From: Hymenobacter oligotrophus
Lineage (GTDB): Bacteria; Bacteroidota; Bacteroidia; Cytophagales; Hymenobacteraceae
Assembly (NCBI RefSeq): GCF_003574965.1
Contig: NZ_CP032317.1
Location: 1,984,001 to 2,048,000 of the forward strand
DNA length: 64,000 nucleotides
Reading direction: 5' to 3'
The notes under the pieces were generated by a model. That model saw only the letters and a program-made list of their open reading frames with translations. It did not search any database and had not been told where the DNA came from. This document shows positions 1 through 8,155 of this stretch, piece by piece (positions within the stretch are counted from its first letter, which is position 1; each line of letters starts with the position of its first letter). Position numbers and translations under genes: made by a program.

Positions 1-317
1 AAGTAGTTGTCGAGGCCGTCGTGCTGGTAGTTGACGTCGTAGCGCCCCGGCCCGCCGGCCAGAAAGGTGTCGCGGTAAAACGCGAAAATGCCGGTTTCTA
101 TCGTGTTGGGGTACAGCGTCAGAAACGTTTCGGCCGGGCGCTCGGGCCGCTGCAGCATGCGCTGGGCGGCCGGGTTCAGGTATTCGTACGCCAGGTCGAC
201 AATGGTGGCCTGGTCGGCGGGGTCGTATACGGGCCGGAACACGATATAGCCCGACAGCGACACGTCGAGCACAACGGGCAGCAGTTCGGGCAGGGCAACA
301 GAAGCGGGCAAAGGCAT
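1..317 (-). CDS. PAS-domain sensor protein, N-terminal part (runs off the window)
   Basis: About 105 residues are readable from an ATG at 317-315 to the left edge without a stop. The protein opens with a hydrophobic beta strand (LPVVLDVSLSGYIVFRPV) and continues with the pattern TIVDLAYEYLNPAAQRML, typical of the PAS fold that starts many Hymenobacter sensor histidine kinases. A kinase domain would lie outside the window, so the output is not visible. A pair of 15-bp direct repeats lies about 60-90 bp upstream. Alternative: a PAS-only protein like the one at 33146-35158. Confidence 0.7.
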   Translation of the reverse strand, partial: MPLPASVALPELLPVVLDVSLSGYIVFRPVYDPADQATIVDLAYEYLNPAAQRMLQRPERPAETFLTLYPNTIETGIFAFYRDTFLAGGPGRYDVNYQHDGLDNY

Positions 318-375
318 GGTAGAGCTGGCAGCACAAGCGCTGAAGGCCCCGGCAATCCGGGGCGCGCTCTAGCAA

Positions 376-411
376 AGTAAGACAAAGTACACTCAGAGTA
401 AGACAAAGTAC
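376..411 (-). promoter_or_regulatory. tandem 15-bp direct repeats, possible promoter/operator
   Basis: The 15-mer agtaagacaaagtac occurs perfectly at 376-390 and 397-411, a 21-bp centre spacing (two helical turns). Read on the minus strand each copy contains TACTTTG, close to the Bacteroidota -7 element TAnnTTTG. The pair could be a promoter or operator for the PAS gene that starts at 317. No transcription start can be proven from sequence. Confidence 0.35.
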
Positions 412-452
412 CCTAAGAACAATGCAGCCATCAGCGCGGCAGCCGGCCCTAG

Positions 453-714
453 GTGCGCGTGGGTGCCAGCCTGCCGGCAGCCGAGCAAGACGGCACAGCG
501 TCTCTGCGCGTGCAGGATATTGACATTGGTATTCCGGAAGAGCTGCAGGAGCGGGTTTTTGATAAGTTTGGCGGCCCGGCCCGGGGTTGCCGGTATGGTC
601 AGCACCGGCCTAAGTTTGTTTGTCACGAAGCAGATCGAGCAACTGCACCAAGGCAAAATTCGCCCGAAAAGTATCGGGGGCGCTGGCACCTGCTTGGTGG
701 TAGGGCTGCCATAG
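453..714 (+). pseudogene. decayed C-terminal fragment of a sensor histidine kinase
   Basis: Two frames must be joined to recover a HATPase_c domain. The first frame reads a relic of the N/G1 box (DIDIGIPEELQERVFDKF). After a frameshift near 570-580 the other frame reads the G2 box region (STGLSLFVTKQIEQLHQGKI) and ends with the usual terminal Leu-Pro before a TAG at 712-714. The GLGL motif is degraded to GLSL. No dimerisation domain or sensory part remains upstream, and the intergenic space to the PAS gene holds nothing else recognisable. This is a non-functional remnant. Confidence 0.7.
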
Positions 715-817
715 GCCCTGGCCTGCTTGGCCCAGATCTCACCTAGGGAATGGTGAACAACCAACGCCAAAATTTCCCGAACTTTAAGTGCCTTTTCCCG
801 CCATTTGGCACTCTTCC

Positions 818-2008
818 ATGAAAAAAGCTTTATTCTCCTTGGCGCTGGCCATGCTGGTGCCGGTGTTGTCGCCCGGCTGGGGCTTTTTTGGTCACCGCAC
901 CATCACGCAGATAGCCGTGTACACGCTGCCCTCGAGCATGCAGGGCTTCTACTACCGCCACATGCCGCAGCTGGTGAAGCTGAGCACCGCCCCCGATGAG
1001 CGCCGCAACGACGACCCCACCGAGGCTACCAAACACTTCATCGACATGGACCACTTCGGCGACAACCCCTTTGGGATGATGCCGAAAGACTACGACAAGG
1101 CCGTAGCCAAGTACACCGCCGATACGCTGAAGAAATACGGTGTGGTGCCGTGGGTGGTGCTCGAAACCAAGGAAAAGCTCACCGAAGCCTTTAAGCAGCG
1201 CGATACCACCGCCATAATTGCCCTGTCGGCCGATTTGAACCACTACGTGGCCGATGCCTTTGTGCCGCTGCACACCACCGAGAACTACGACGGCCAGCTG
1301 ACCAAGCAACACGGCCTGCACTCGCTGTGGGAGTCGAAGCTGCCCGAAATGTTTATTGCCGATTACAAACTCGACTCGGAGAAAGCCGATTACCTAAAAG
1401 ACCCGAAGTCGGCCATCTGGAGAGTGGTGCAGGATTCGTACGGGTTCTTGGGTGCCACCTTCGACTACGAGATGGAGTTGAGCAAAAACTTCCCCACCGA
1501 GAAGAAGTATACCTACTCGCACAAATACGGAAAAACCCGCCGCTCCTACTCCGATGCGTTTGCCAAGGAGTACCACAAGAAAGTGGGCGGCATGGTGGCT
1601 TACCGCCTGAAAGGCGCACCCACCATGGTAGCCTCGATGTGGTACACGGCCTGGAAAGATGCCGGCAGCCCCGACCTAGGCGCCATGATGCGCCCCGGCA
1701 AGCTTAGCAAGGAAGAAAAGAAAGTGCTCGACGAGCAACTCGAAGCCTGGAAGGACAACCAACTGGTGCCCCTGAACATGCTGCTTTCGTTGCAGAAGGA
1801 GAAGTCGGAGGAAAAGCCCGACGTGGTGGGCTCGGCCGATGGCGCCGCCCCCGCGCCGGCCCCCGAAGCAGCAGCGCCCGCCGCTGCCCCCGCAGCTGCC
1901 CCCGAGGCCGACAAAGTAAAGACCAAGGAGAAGCGCGACAACGACAAGCAGAAAGAGAAAACCAAGGCCAAGAAGAAGGACGACAACAGCCCCTTCAACG
2001 ACAAGTGA
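818..2008 (+). CDS. secreted zinc-dependent phospholipase C / S1-P1 nuclease-like protein
   Basis: 396 residues. Of two in-frame starts, the ATG at 818 is chosen because it gives a clean signal peptide (residues 1-20) followed by Trp21, matching the N-terminal tryptophan that binds zinc in this fold. Further candidate zinc ligands are His26, Asp77/His79, His142, Asp146, His152 and His165/168, spaced as in the zinc PLC/S1-P1 superfamily. Residues from about 325 form a low-complexity tail, first Ala/Pro-rich, then Lys/Asp/Glu-rich, outside the catalytic domain. Likely exported hydrolase of phosphodiester substrates; nuclease versus lipase cannot be decided. A strong hairpin terminator follows at 2048-2082. 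Confidence 0.75.
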   Translation: MKKALFSLALAMLVPVLSPGWGFFGHRTITQIAVYTLPSSMQGFYYRHMPQLVKLSTAPDERRNDDPTEATKHFIDMDHFGDNPFGMMPKDYDKAVAKYTADTLKKYGVVPWVVLETKEKLTEAFKQRDTTAIIALSADLNHYVADAFVPLHTTENYDGQLTKQHGLHSLWESKLPEMFIADYKLDSEKADYLKDPKSAIWRVVQDSYGFLGATFDYEMELSKNFPTEKKYTYSHKYGKTRRSYSDAFAKEYHKKVGGMVAYRLKGAPTMVASMWYTAWKDAGSPDLGAMMRPGKLSKEEKKVLDEQLEAWKDNQLVPLNMLLSLQKEKSEEKPDVVGSADGAAPAPAPEAAAPAAAPAAAPEADKVKTKEKRDNDKQKEKTKAKKKDDNSPFNDK

Positions 2009-2047
2009 GCTGCTCAGCACCGGCCCGCTTACCCCGGCATTTCTTTC

Positions 2048-2082
2048 ACAAAAACGCCCCTGCCCCGCAGGGGCGTTTTTGT
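2048..2082 (+). terminator. rho-independent terminator
   Basis: 16-bp stem around gcccctgc / gcaggggc with a 3-base loop, A-rich 5' side and a T run on the 3' side. It ends the gene at 818-2008. Confidence 0.85.
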
Positions 2083-2176
2083 TTACTCAACCATAACTAC
2101 CTAGTAGCCTATTCGTTAACCATGCTTCGGCCTATCACTGGCGCCGCGTTATACCCTCACCCAATCCTGTAAAGCT

Positions 2177-3079
2177 ATGATTCACCGCATCGATCGGCTG
2201 GCGCTGGAGCTGCCCACCCCCAAAAACCCCTCGGCCAACGACGCCGCTGCCGTGCAGGAGCTGCTAGGTGGCAAGTTCGGGGAGATGTCGACCCTGATGA
2301 ACTACACCTTTCAGTCGTTCAATTTCAGGGGGCGCAAGCGGCTGCGGCCGTTTTACGAACTGGTAGCCAGCATTGCGGCCGAAGAGTACGGCCATATCGA
2401 AGCGGTGTCGTATGCCATTAACTTACTCCTGACCGGCACCACCAAGCGCGGCCACGACCCCGAACCCGGCCCGCTGCAAAACGCAGTGGACGCGCGCAAC
2501 TCCTACCACTTTATTGCCAGCGGCCAAGCCGCCTTGCCCGTCGACTCGATGGGCCTGCCCTGGACGGGCCAGAACGTGGTGAGCACCGGCAACCTGAAGA
2601 TGGACTTGCTGCACAACTTCTTCCTGGAATGCGGCGCCCGCGCCAACAAAATGCGCGTGTACGAGATGGTAACCGACCGCACCGCCCGCGAAATGGTGGG
2701 CTACCTGCTGGTGCGCGGCGGGGTGCATATTGTGGCTTACGCCCGGGCTCTGGAAGTACTCACCGGCGTGGCCGTAACCAAGCTGGTGCCCGTGCCCGAT
2801 TTAAGCAATAAAGCTTTTCCGGAAGCGCGTAAGCACGAGCAAAAAGGCCTGCACCTAAAGCTCTACACCTTTAGCCCCGAAGACTACCTGCAGGCCGGCC
2901 TCATCTGGAACGGCCCGCACCCCGAAGACGGCCAAGAGCTGCAGGTGGTGCAAGGCTCGCCCGAGGGTGCGCCTTACCCCGACCTCGAAGAGGAACCCCA
3001 GCTAAACGCACCGGGCGCGGAGGATTTCGACCCCGAAATGTTCAAGGACATAGCGAAAAAATTGGGCATCAAGCTCTGA
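2177..3079 (+). CDS. manganese catalase
   Basis: 300 residues, the usual length for the non-haem dimanganese catalase family, which disproportionates hydrogen peroxide. The four-helix-bundle ligand set is in place: Glu36, Glu70 and His73 (EEYGHIE), Glu151 (FFLECGARANK) and His184 (GGVHIVAYA). The N-terminal motif LMNYTFQSFNFRGRKRLRPF is diagnostic. No signal peptide, so it is cytoplasmic. It is a single-gene unit between the terminators at 2048 and 3104. The acidic C-terminal extension ends DPEMFKDIAKKLGIKL. Confidence 0.93.
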   Translation: MIHRIDRLALELPTPKNPSANDAAAVQELLGGKFGEMSTLMNYTFQSFNFRGRKRLRPFYELVASIAAEEYGHIEAVSYAINLLLTGTTKRGHDPEPGPLQNAVDARNSYHFIASGQAALPVDSMGLPWTGQNVVSTGNLKMDLLHNFFLECGARANKMRVYEMVTDRTAREMVGYLLVRGGVHIVAYARALEVLTGVAVTKLVPVPDLSNKAFPEARKHEQKGLHLKLYTFSPEDYLQAGLIWNGPHPEDGQELQVVQGSPEGAPYPDLEEEPQLNAPGAEDFDPEMFKDIAKKLGIKL

Positions 3080-3103
3080 GTTGCCGAAGCCGTGTATGTT
3101 TGT

Positions 3104-3136
3104 CCCCCGGACCTGCCCTAGGTTCGGGGGATTTTT
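3104..3136 (+). terminator. rho-independent terminator with CCTAGG in the loop
   Basis: 10-bp stem cccccggacc / ggttcggggg with one G-U pair, then a T run. The dispersed CCTAGG motif overlaps its loop and 3' arm. It ends just before the cyclophilin start at 3146. Confidence 0.7.
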
Positions 3137-3145
3137 CTTGCTGCC

Positions 3146-3916
3146 ATGACCACCGTTCTTGCCCGCCTCTGCCCCACCCTTGCCCAGGCTGCCCTAGGTG
3201 CCGCCGTGCTTTTGGTAGCTGCTTGCAACCAGCAGCAGCCCGCTCAGGAACAAGCCGCTGCCACCTCGGCCGATGGCTCGAACCGGCCCGGCCCGGACCT
3301 GACCAAGATCAACGACCAGAACGTGGTGGAAATCCTGACGAAGTACGGCCAGGAGCATCCGCAAACCGAGGTACTGATCAAAACGGACATGGGCCCGGTG
3401 AAGGTGCGCTTGTTTAAGGACACGCCGCTGCACCGCGCCAACTTTTTGCTGCTAGCCAACAAGGGCTACCTCGATCAGACGGTGTTCTACCGCATCGAGA
3501 AGGGCTTTGTGGTGCAGGGCGGCAATTCAGATAAGCGCACCATAAGCCTGGGCAAGTACCATCTGCCTCCCGAAATCAAGCCCGAGTACTTCCACCGCCG
3601 CGGCGCCGTGGGCATGGCCCGCTACGACGACGAGAAGAACCCCGGCCGCCTCTCTTCCTCGCACGACTTTTACTTCACGGTAGGCAAGCCCATGAAAGCT
3701 TTCCAGGCACAAGGCGTAGCCGGCCGCAAGCTCACGCCCGAGCAGGTAAAAGCGTACACCACCGAAGGCGGCGTACCCGCTCTCGATGGCCAATACACCG
3801 TGTTTGGCGAAGTAGTAGAAGGCATGGACGTGGTCGAGAAAATCAACCAAGTACCCGTTGATGCTTACAACTGGCCGCTCAAGGACGTAGGCATGAAGGT
3901 TGAAATCCTGAAATAG
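3146..3916 (+). CDS. lipoprotein peptidyl-prolyl cis-trans isomerase (cyclophilin type)
   Basis: 256 residues. Residues 1-26 form a lipoprotein signal with lipobox VAAC and lipidated Cys27, then a Gln/Ala-rich spacer. The cyclophilin domain spans about 75-255, with TDMGPVKVRLF, the core FYRIEKGFVVQGGN (catalytic Arg in FYRI) and later DFYFTVG. Expected to catalyse proline isomerisation during folding of envelope proteins while anchored to a membrane. A variant loop (RRGAVGMARYDDEKNP) replaces the strict bacterial form but keeps GAVGMAR. Convergent with the lipoprotein gene at 3932. Confidence 0.88.
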   Translation: MTTVLARLCPTLAQAALGAAVLLVAACNQQQPAQEQAAATSADGSNRPGPDLTKINDQNVVEILTKYGQEHPQTEVLIKTDMGPVKVRLFKDTPLHRANFLLLANKGYLDQTVFYRIEKGFVVQGGNSDKRTISLGKYHLPPEIKPEYFHRRGAVGMARYDDEKNPGRLSSSHDFYFTVGKPMKAFQAQGVAGRKLTPEQVKAYTTEGGVPALDGQYTVFGEVVEGMDVVEKINQVPVDAYNWPLKDVGMKVEILK

Positions 3917-3931
3917 CCGCTTAGCCTAAGT

Positions 3932-4372
3932 CTACTGGCCCCGCCGAATCTGCACCAGCTTGGAGTGTTGCGGATCGATGGGGTCTTCTTTTTGAAAATC
4001 AACCAACTCCTGGCGGGTGTAAGTGCGCACGGCTTGGGGCGCAAACACCTCCATGCCGCTTATATCGGCGGTGGCGCTGGCGGCCGGCTGCCGGGCCGGA
4101 TTGGTAAGAATACTGTCGCCGCTTACGCGAAAAATGCGGTAGAAGTAAAACCGTTCCTGCGCGCCACCTTTTGGGAAAAAGCGCACTACCAGCACGTCGC
4201 CAACTTGCGGGTTGCTGAGGTATTCGGCGGTGCGGTCGGTGGGGGTTGGCGCAGGCGCCGTGGCTGGTGTGGCCGGCGCCGTACTGGCGGCATCCGGCTT
4301 ACGCGCATCCTTGCGCTGGCAGGCACTCAGGAGCAACAACACACCTAGGGCGGCGGAAAGAAACTTGTTCAT
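3932..4372 (-). CDS. small lipoprotein of unknown function
   Basis: 146 residues. The ATG at 4372 is preferred over one seven codons upstream because it gives a standard lipoprotein signal (MNKFLSAALGVLLLLSAC, lipidated Cys18). A Thr/Pro/Ala linker follows, then a compact domain beginning YLSNPQVGDVLVVRF and containing FYFYRIFRVSGDSIL. No family recognised. It stands alone, tail-to-tail with the cyclophilin gene 15 bp away. Confidence 0.7.
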   Translation of the reverse strand: MNKFLSAALGVLLLLSACQRKDARKPDAASTAPATPATAPAPTPTDRTAEYLSNPQVGDVLVVRFFPKGGAQERFYFYRIFRVSGDSILTNPARQPAASATADISGMEVFAPQAVRTYTRQELVDFQKEDPIDPQHSKLVQIRRGQ

Positions 4373-4457
4373 GCAACGAGGGTTAGCAAACATGCGGCCG
4401 TAGGTACCTAGGGCAACCGATGGCTATACGGCGAGCCGCAAAGTTGCAGCAAAGAAA

Positions 4458-4490
4458 AAGGCGGCCCGCGCCAAATGCGCGGGCCGCCTT
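4458..4490 (-). terminator. rho-independent terminator for the M13 peptidase gene
   Basis: 14-bp GC-rich stem (aaggcggcccgcgc and its complement) with a 5-base loop. On the minus strand a T-rich tract follows, 20 bp past the peptidase stop. Confidence 0.85.
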
Positions 4491-4511
4491 ATCGGCTTGG
4501 AGCTAATTAGC

Positions 4512-6632
4512 TTACCAAATTTTGGCACGCTCGGTTTTGGCGCGCACCATTTTCGCATCCTCTTTGCAACCGAAGGCCTCAAAGAACTGCGGCATGTTCA
4601 TCAACGGGCCGTTGGTGCGGAACTGCGCCGGCGAGTGCGGGTCGGTGAGTACTTGCTGACGCAGAAACTCCGGACGCGCGTTGGTACGCCAGATTTGCGC
4701 CCAGGCGAGGAAGAAGCGCTGGTCGGGCGTGAGGCCGTCGTACTTAGGCACGTTGCCGTTGGGGTACTGCTTCTTCAGCTGCTTTTGCAGCGCCGAGTGG
4801 GCAATGCTCAGGCCTCCTAGGTCGGCGAGGTTTTCGCCCATGGTCAGCTTGCCGTTCACGTACACCGAGTCGAGCGGCTGGAAGGCCGAGTACTGCTTGC
4901 CTACTACGGCAGCGCGGGCCTCAAACTTCTCGGCGTCTTCCTTGGTCCACCAGTCCTTCAGGTTGCCTTCGGCATCGTACTGGCGGCCCTGGTCGTCGAA
5001 GCCGTGGGTGATTTCGTGGCCGATTACCGCGCCCATGCCGCCGTAGTTAACGGCGTCGTCAGCCTTCGGATCGAAGAACGGCGGCTGCATGATGCCGGCC
5101 GGGAACACAATCTCGTTCATCGACGGATTGTAGTAGGCGTTTACCGTGGGCGGCGTCATGCCCCACTCCTTGCGGTCGATGGGTTTGCCAAACTTGCTGG
5201 CCATGTCGCGGTAAGCCCACTCGCGCGAAGCCAGCACGTTTTTCAGGTACGACTCGCGCGAGATGTTCAGCGCCGAGTAGTCCTTCCACTGGTCGGGGTA
5301 GCCGATTTTCACCGTGAAGGCGTTGAGCTTCTTCATGGCTTCCTTCTTGGTGGCGTCGCTCATCCAGTCGTTGCGCTGAATGTGCTCACCCATGGCCTCC
5401 TTGATGTTGCTGACCATCTCCATGGCCTTAGCTTTTGCCTCGGGGGTGAAGGCCTTATCAACATACAGCTGGCCGAACGCCTCGCCCAGGGCACCATCCG
5501 TAGCGCGGATCATGCGCTTCCAGCGGGGCTGCTGCTTTTTAGCGCCCGTGAGTACCTGCTGGAAACGGAACGACTCGTCGTTGAACGCTTGCGGCAGCGC
5601 CGACGGCACCGACGACACCAGGTGCCAGCGCAGGTAGGTTTTCCAGTCGTTTAGCGGCTCGGCCTTCATGGCGTTGCTAGCTTCCTGGAAGAACGCCGGC
5701 TGACCCACAATCACTTCTTTGGCCGAACCTAGGCCCAGCTGCGGCAGCATGGCCGAAAGCCCTAGGTTGGGGAAGCGCTTGTTGGCTTCGGCCACCGTCA
5801 TTTTGTTGTAGTTGGCGTACGGGTCGCGCAAATCCACGCGGCTCTTCGAGGCCTTGGCCAGGCGCGTTTCGAGGCGCATTACCGTTTCGGCGTTTTTCTT
5901 GGCCGTGGCCTCGTTGTCGCCGAGCAGCTTAAAGGTGTTGGTCAGGTACGTCATGTACGCCGCCCGAATGCCCTTCGAGCGCGCATCCTCCTTCAGGTAG
6001 TAGTCGCGGTCGGGCAGGCTCAGGCCACCTTGGTACAGGTTTACGGCGTACTGCGAGCTGATTTTGTCGTCCTGCCCAACGTAGGTGTTGAACAGGGCGC
6101 CGGTTTGCAGCATTTGGGCGCGCACCAGCTGGCTTTGCAGGCTCTTCAGGTCCTTGGCAGCGCTGATGCGGGCCAGCTCGGGCTGCAGGTACTTGAGGCC
6201 AGCCGCTTCAATAGCAGCCGTGTCCATGGCCGAGGCGTAGTAGTCGCCTACCTTCTGGGCGTTGGTGCCTTTGGCGGCGTTTTTGTTGGCGGCGGCTTCG
6301 TCCAGAATTTGCCGCATCACGGCGTTGTTCTTGTCGGCCAGCTCGTTAAATGAGCCCCAGCGTACCTCGGCGGCCGGAATGGGGTTGTTTTTGTACCAGT
6401 TGCCCGAGGCGTACTGGTTGAAATCGTCGCACGGCGCTACCGACTTATCAAGGTTGGCCACGTTCAGGCCCACGCCAGCGGGGTACGATTCGGCAGCCGG
6501 GGCTGCGGTTGTGGTGCTTGCCGTCGTCTGCGTGGTGGTGGTGGTGGCGGTTTTGGAGCTCGATGCACAGCCCCACAGCGCTAAGGCGCCCCAGGCAGCC
6601 ACCACGATCGACACGCGGTTGCGGTTTTTCAT
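4512..6632 (-). CDS. M13-family (neprilysin/PepO-like) zinc metalloendopeptidase, lipoprotein
   Basis: 706 residues from the ATG at 6632, which opens a lipoprotein signal (MKNRNRVSIV..., lipobox LWGC, Cys22) followed by a Thr-rich linker. The open frame continues upstream to 7034, but that stretch runs through the divergent alkyltransferase-like gene. The M13 N-terminal lobe (CDDFNQYASGNWYKNNPIP) starts near residue 60. The zinc site HEITH is near residue 538 with the third ligand in ENLADLGG near 598, and the protein ends in the family's aromatic tail (KIW). It should cleave oligopeptides in the envelope. Confidence 0.92.
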   Translation of the reverse strand: MKNRNRVSIVVAAWGALALWGCASSSKTATTTTTQTTASTTTAAPAAESYPAGVGLNVANLDKSVAPCDDFNQYASGNWYKNNPIPAAEVRWGSFNELADKNNAVMRQILDEAAANKNAAKGTNAQKVGDYYASAMDTAAIEAAGLKYLQPELARISAAKDLKSLQSQLVRAQMLQTGALFNTYVGQDDKISSQYAVNLYQGGLSLPDRDYYLKEDARSKGIRAAYMTYLTNTFKLLGDNEATAKKNAETVMRLETRLAKASKSRVDLRDPYANYNKMTVAEANKRFPNLGLSAMLPQLGLGSAKEVIVGQPAFFQEASNAMKAEPLNDWKTYLRWHLVSSVPSALPQAFNDESFRFQQVLTGAKKQQPRWKRMIRATDGALGEAFGQLYVDKAFTPEAKAKAMEMVSNIKEAMGEHIQRNDWMSDATKKEAMKKLNAFTVKIGYPDQWKDYSALNISRESYLKNVLASREWAYRDMASKFGKPIDRKEWGMTPPTVNAYYNPSMNEIVFPAGIMQPPFFDPKADDAVNYGGMGAVIGHEITHGFDDQGRQYDAEGNLKDWWTKEDAEKFEARAAVVGKQYSAFQPLDSVYVNGKLTMGENLADLGGLSIAHSALQKQLKKQYPNGNVPKYDGLTPDQRFFLAWAQIWRTNARPEFLRQQVLTDPHSPAQFRTNGPLMNMPQFFEAFGCKEDAKMVRAKTERAKIW

Positions 6633-6773
6633 ACGAAACGATAGGTGAGGGTGAGATTTGGCTTGTAAGGTAAACAGATGGCTGCATTTATCCCGGCTCT
6701 GTTTCCGCCAACACCCCCGCTGCTCCTCGCCCCGATTCGGCCACGGCTTCCTAGGGCACGTATCTTCGGGCTG
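6633..6773. promoter_or_regulatory. divergent promoter region
   Basis: 141 bp between the divergent M13 peptidase and alkyltransferase-like genes must carry promoters in both directions. No convincing -33/-7 pair could be assigned by eye. Confidence 0.3.
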
Positions 6774-7130
6774 ATGAAGGAGCTCAACGAACGTTACCGC
6801 AATTTCTTTCAGGATGTGTACGAGGTAGTACGCCAAATCCCACCGGGGCGCGTTTCTACCTACGGCGCCATTGCACACTACCTGGGCAGCAAGCAGGGTG
6901 CCCGCACGGTAGGCTGGGCCATGCAAGCGGCGCACGCCCTGCGCGGCGATGATTACGTGCCCTGCCACCGCGTTATCAACCGCTTGGGCGTGCTCACGGG
7001 CAAGCAATTTTTCGGCTCGCCCACGGCCATGCAAGAGGCCTTGGAGGCTGAAGGCGTGCCCGTTGTCGAAGACAAAGTACCCGATTTTCCGCAGCGCTTC
7101 TGGGACCCCAGCACCGAGCTTCAGCCCTAG
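6774..7130 (+). CDS. MGMT-family alkyltransferase-like protein
   Basis: 118 residues from the ATG at 6774; upstream in-frame starts would add a non-conserved Pro-rich leader. It is the DNA-binding/active-site half of O6-alkylguanine-DNA alkyltransferase: VRQIPPGRVSTYGAIA is the helix-turn-helix lead and PCHRVI carries Cys64. The short length without the Ada N-terminal domain fits the alkyltransferase-like (ATL) group that flags alkyl lesions for excision repair. Most ATLs replace this Cys with Trp; here it is retained, so real transferase activity is possible. Confidence 0.85.
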   Translation: MKELNERYRNFFQDVYEVVRQIPPGRVSTYGAIAHYLGSKQGARTVGWAMQAAHALRGDDYVPCHRVINRLGVLTGKQFFGSPTAMQEALEAEGVPVVEDKVPDFPQRFWDPSTELQP

Positions 7131-7145
7131 GTGGCGCAGCCGCGC

Positions 7146-7685
7146 TTAGCGGCTGGCAGCCTGCGCGGTCTGCTCTTGGGCGCGCTGTTGCAGCAGGCGC
7201 ATGTAAAACTCGCCTTCCTTGGCCGAAACCGGCTTGAGCGTGGCGGCGTGCTTGCCGTAGCCGGGTACTAGCTCGTAGTAGTTTACGCGGCAGTGCTGTG
7301 GGTGCACGCTCACGCAGGCAGCGGCTCGCGCGGTGGGGCACAAACTCAGCTCGTTGCGGGTGCTGGGCCAGGGCACCAGCACGTAGCCTTTGTCGGCAAT
7401 GTTGCCCACAACATCACCGTTCACGCTCACTTCCACGTCGGGCTGCGTGCTCACCGGCCGATGAAACACCACCAGCCGGGTGCTGTCGGTGTGGGTGTGC
7501 GGCGAGGCGGCAGTTCTCTTGGGTTTGCCCACCCCGGCGGGGTTATCCGAAACGACCCGCCCGCGACTGGCAGGCCAGTCGGCATCTAGGGCGCAAGCGG
7601 CTTGTGCGGGCACTACGGCTAGCAGCTGCAAGCCAAGCGCACCCAACCATAAAGCGAAGCGCAGGCGGGCTATATAAAGCAACAT
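7146..7685 (-). CDS. exported protein of unknown function
   Basis: 179 residues with an N-terminal hydrophobic segment ending AVVPAQA, a likely signal peptide (about 1-29). The mature part has a beta-rich core (RLVVFHRPVSTQPDVEVSVNGDVVGN) resembling small DUF2846-like domains that bear a short-chain decoration site; this assignment is weak. Four cysteines in the mature region (for example LSLCPTARAAACVSV) could form disulfides. Convergent with the alkyltransferase-like gene. Confidence 0.6.
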   Translation of the reverse strand: MLLYIARLRFALWLGALGLQLLAVVPAQAACALDADWPASRGRVVSDNPAGVGKPKRTAASPHTHTDSTRLVVFHRPVSTQPDVEVSVNGDVVGNIADKGYVLVPWPSTRNELSLCPTARAAACVSVHPQHCRVNYYELVPGYGKHAATLKPVSAKEGEFYMRLLQQRAQEQTAQAASR

Positions 7686-7762
7686 ACTACAAAGGCAACT
7701 GTCTGCCCGTACAACGGCAATGTACTATTGTCCGCTTGGCAAGGCATTACGCAGCAAAGCTA

Positions 7763-8155
7763 CTACACGGCAACCGTTTGCGCCACTGCTCCTTTAATCA
7801 TGCGGCGCATTTCCTCGGGATTGGCGTTTTTCAGCAGGTAGCCATAAGCACCCTCGGCTTTCAGGCTGTCGATCAGTTCGGGCTCATCGTGCATTGAAAT
7901 AATGATAACCCGGATGCTGGGGTACTGCACGCGCAGCAAGCGGGTGGTTTGCAAGCCGTCGAGCACAGGCATTTGCAAATCCATCAACACCACGTCGGGG
8001 CGGTGGTCTAGGGCATCAATGCGCTCGAGCAATTCTTGCCCGTCGCCGGCTTCAAATAATACTTCTACCTCGTCGAACGCCGTGAGCAGCGCCCGTAAAC
8101 CTTTACGAAACAGGATGTGGTCGTCGGCAATAGCTATTCGGATAGAGGGGCTCAT
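7763..8155 (-). CDS. receiver-only response regulator (NarL-type receiver, no output domain)
   Basis: 130 residues. The complete receiver has acidic pair Asp11/Asp12, phosphoacceptor Asp59 (LMDLQMP), Ser87 and Lys109 (LLKNA). NarL/FixJ regulators normally continue with a LuxR-type helix-turn-helix to about 210 residues. Here the protein stops right after the last receiver helix (AVAQTVAV), and the next 77 bp contain no HTH in any frame. The ATG at 8155 overlaps the kinase stop by 4 bp (ATGA), so the two are translationally coupled. It may act as a phosphate sink or protein-protein switch, or be truncated. Confidence 0.8.
   Translation of the reverse strand: MSPSIRIAIADDHILFRKGLRALLTAFDEVEVLFEAGDGQELLERIDALDHRPDVVLMDLQMPVLDGLQTTRLLRVQYPSIRVIIISMHDEPELIDSLKAEGAYGYLLKNANPEEMRRMIKGAVAQTVAV

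Noticed and set aside
393-770. 125-codon minus-strand open frame
   Set aside because: It is antisense to the kinase remnant and has no recognisable domain.
6633-7034. N-terminal extension of the M13 peptidase frame
   Set aside because: It runs antisense through the alkyltransferase-like gene, and the true start at 6632 gives a proper lipoprotein signal.
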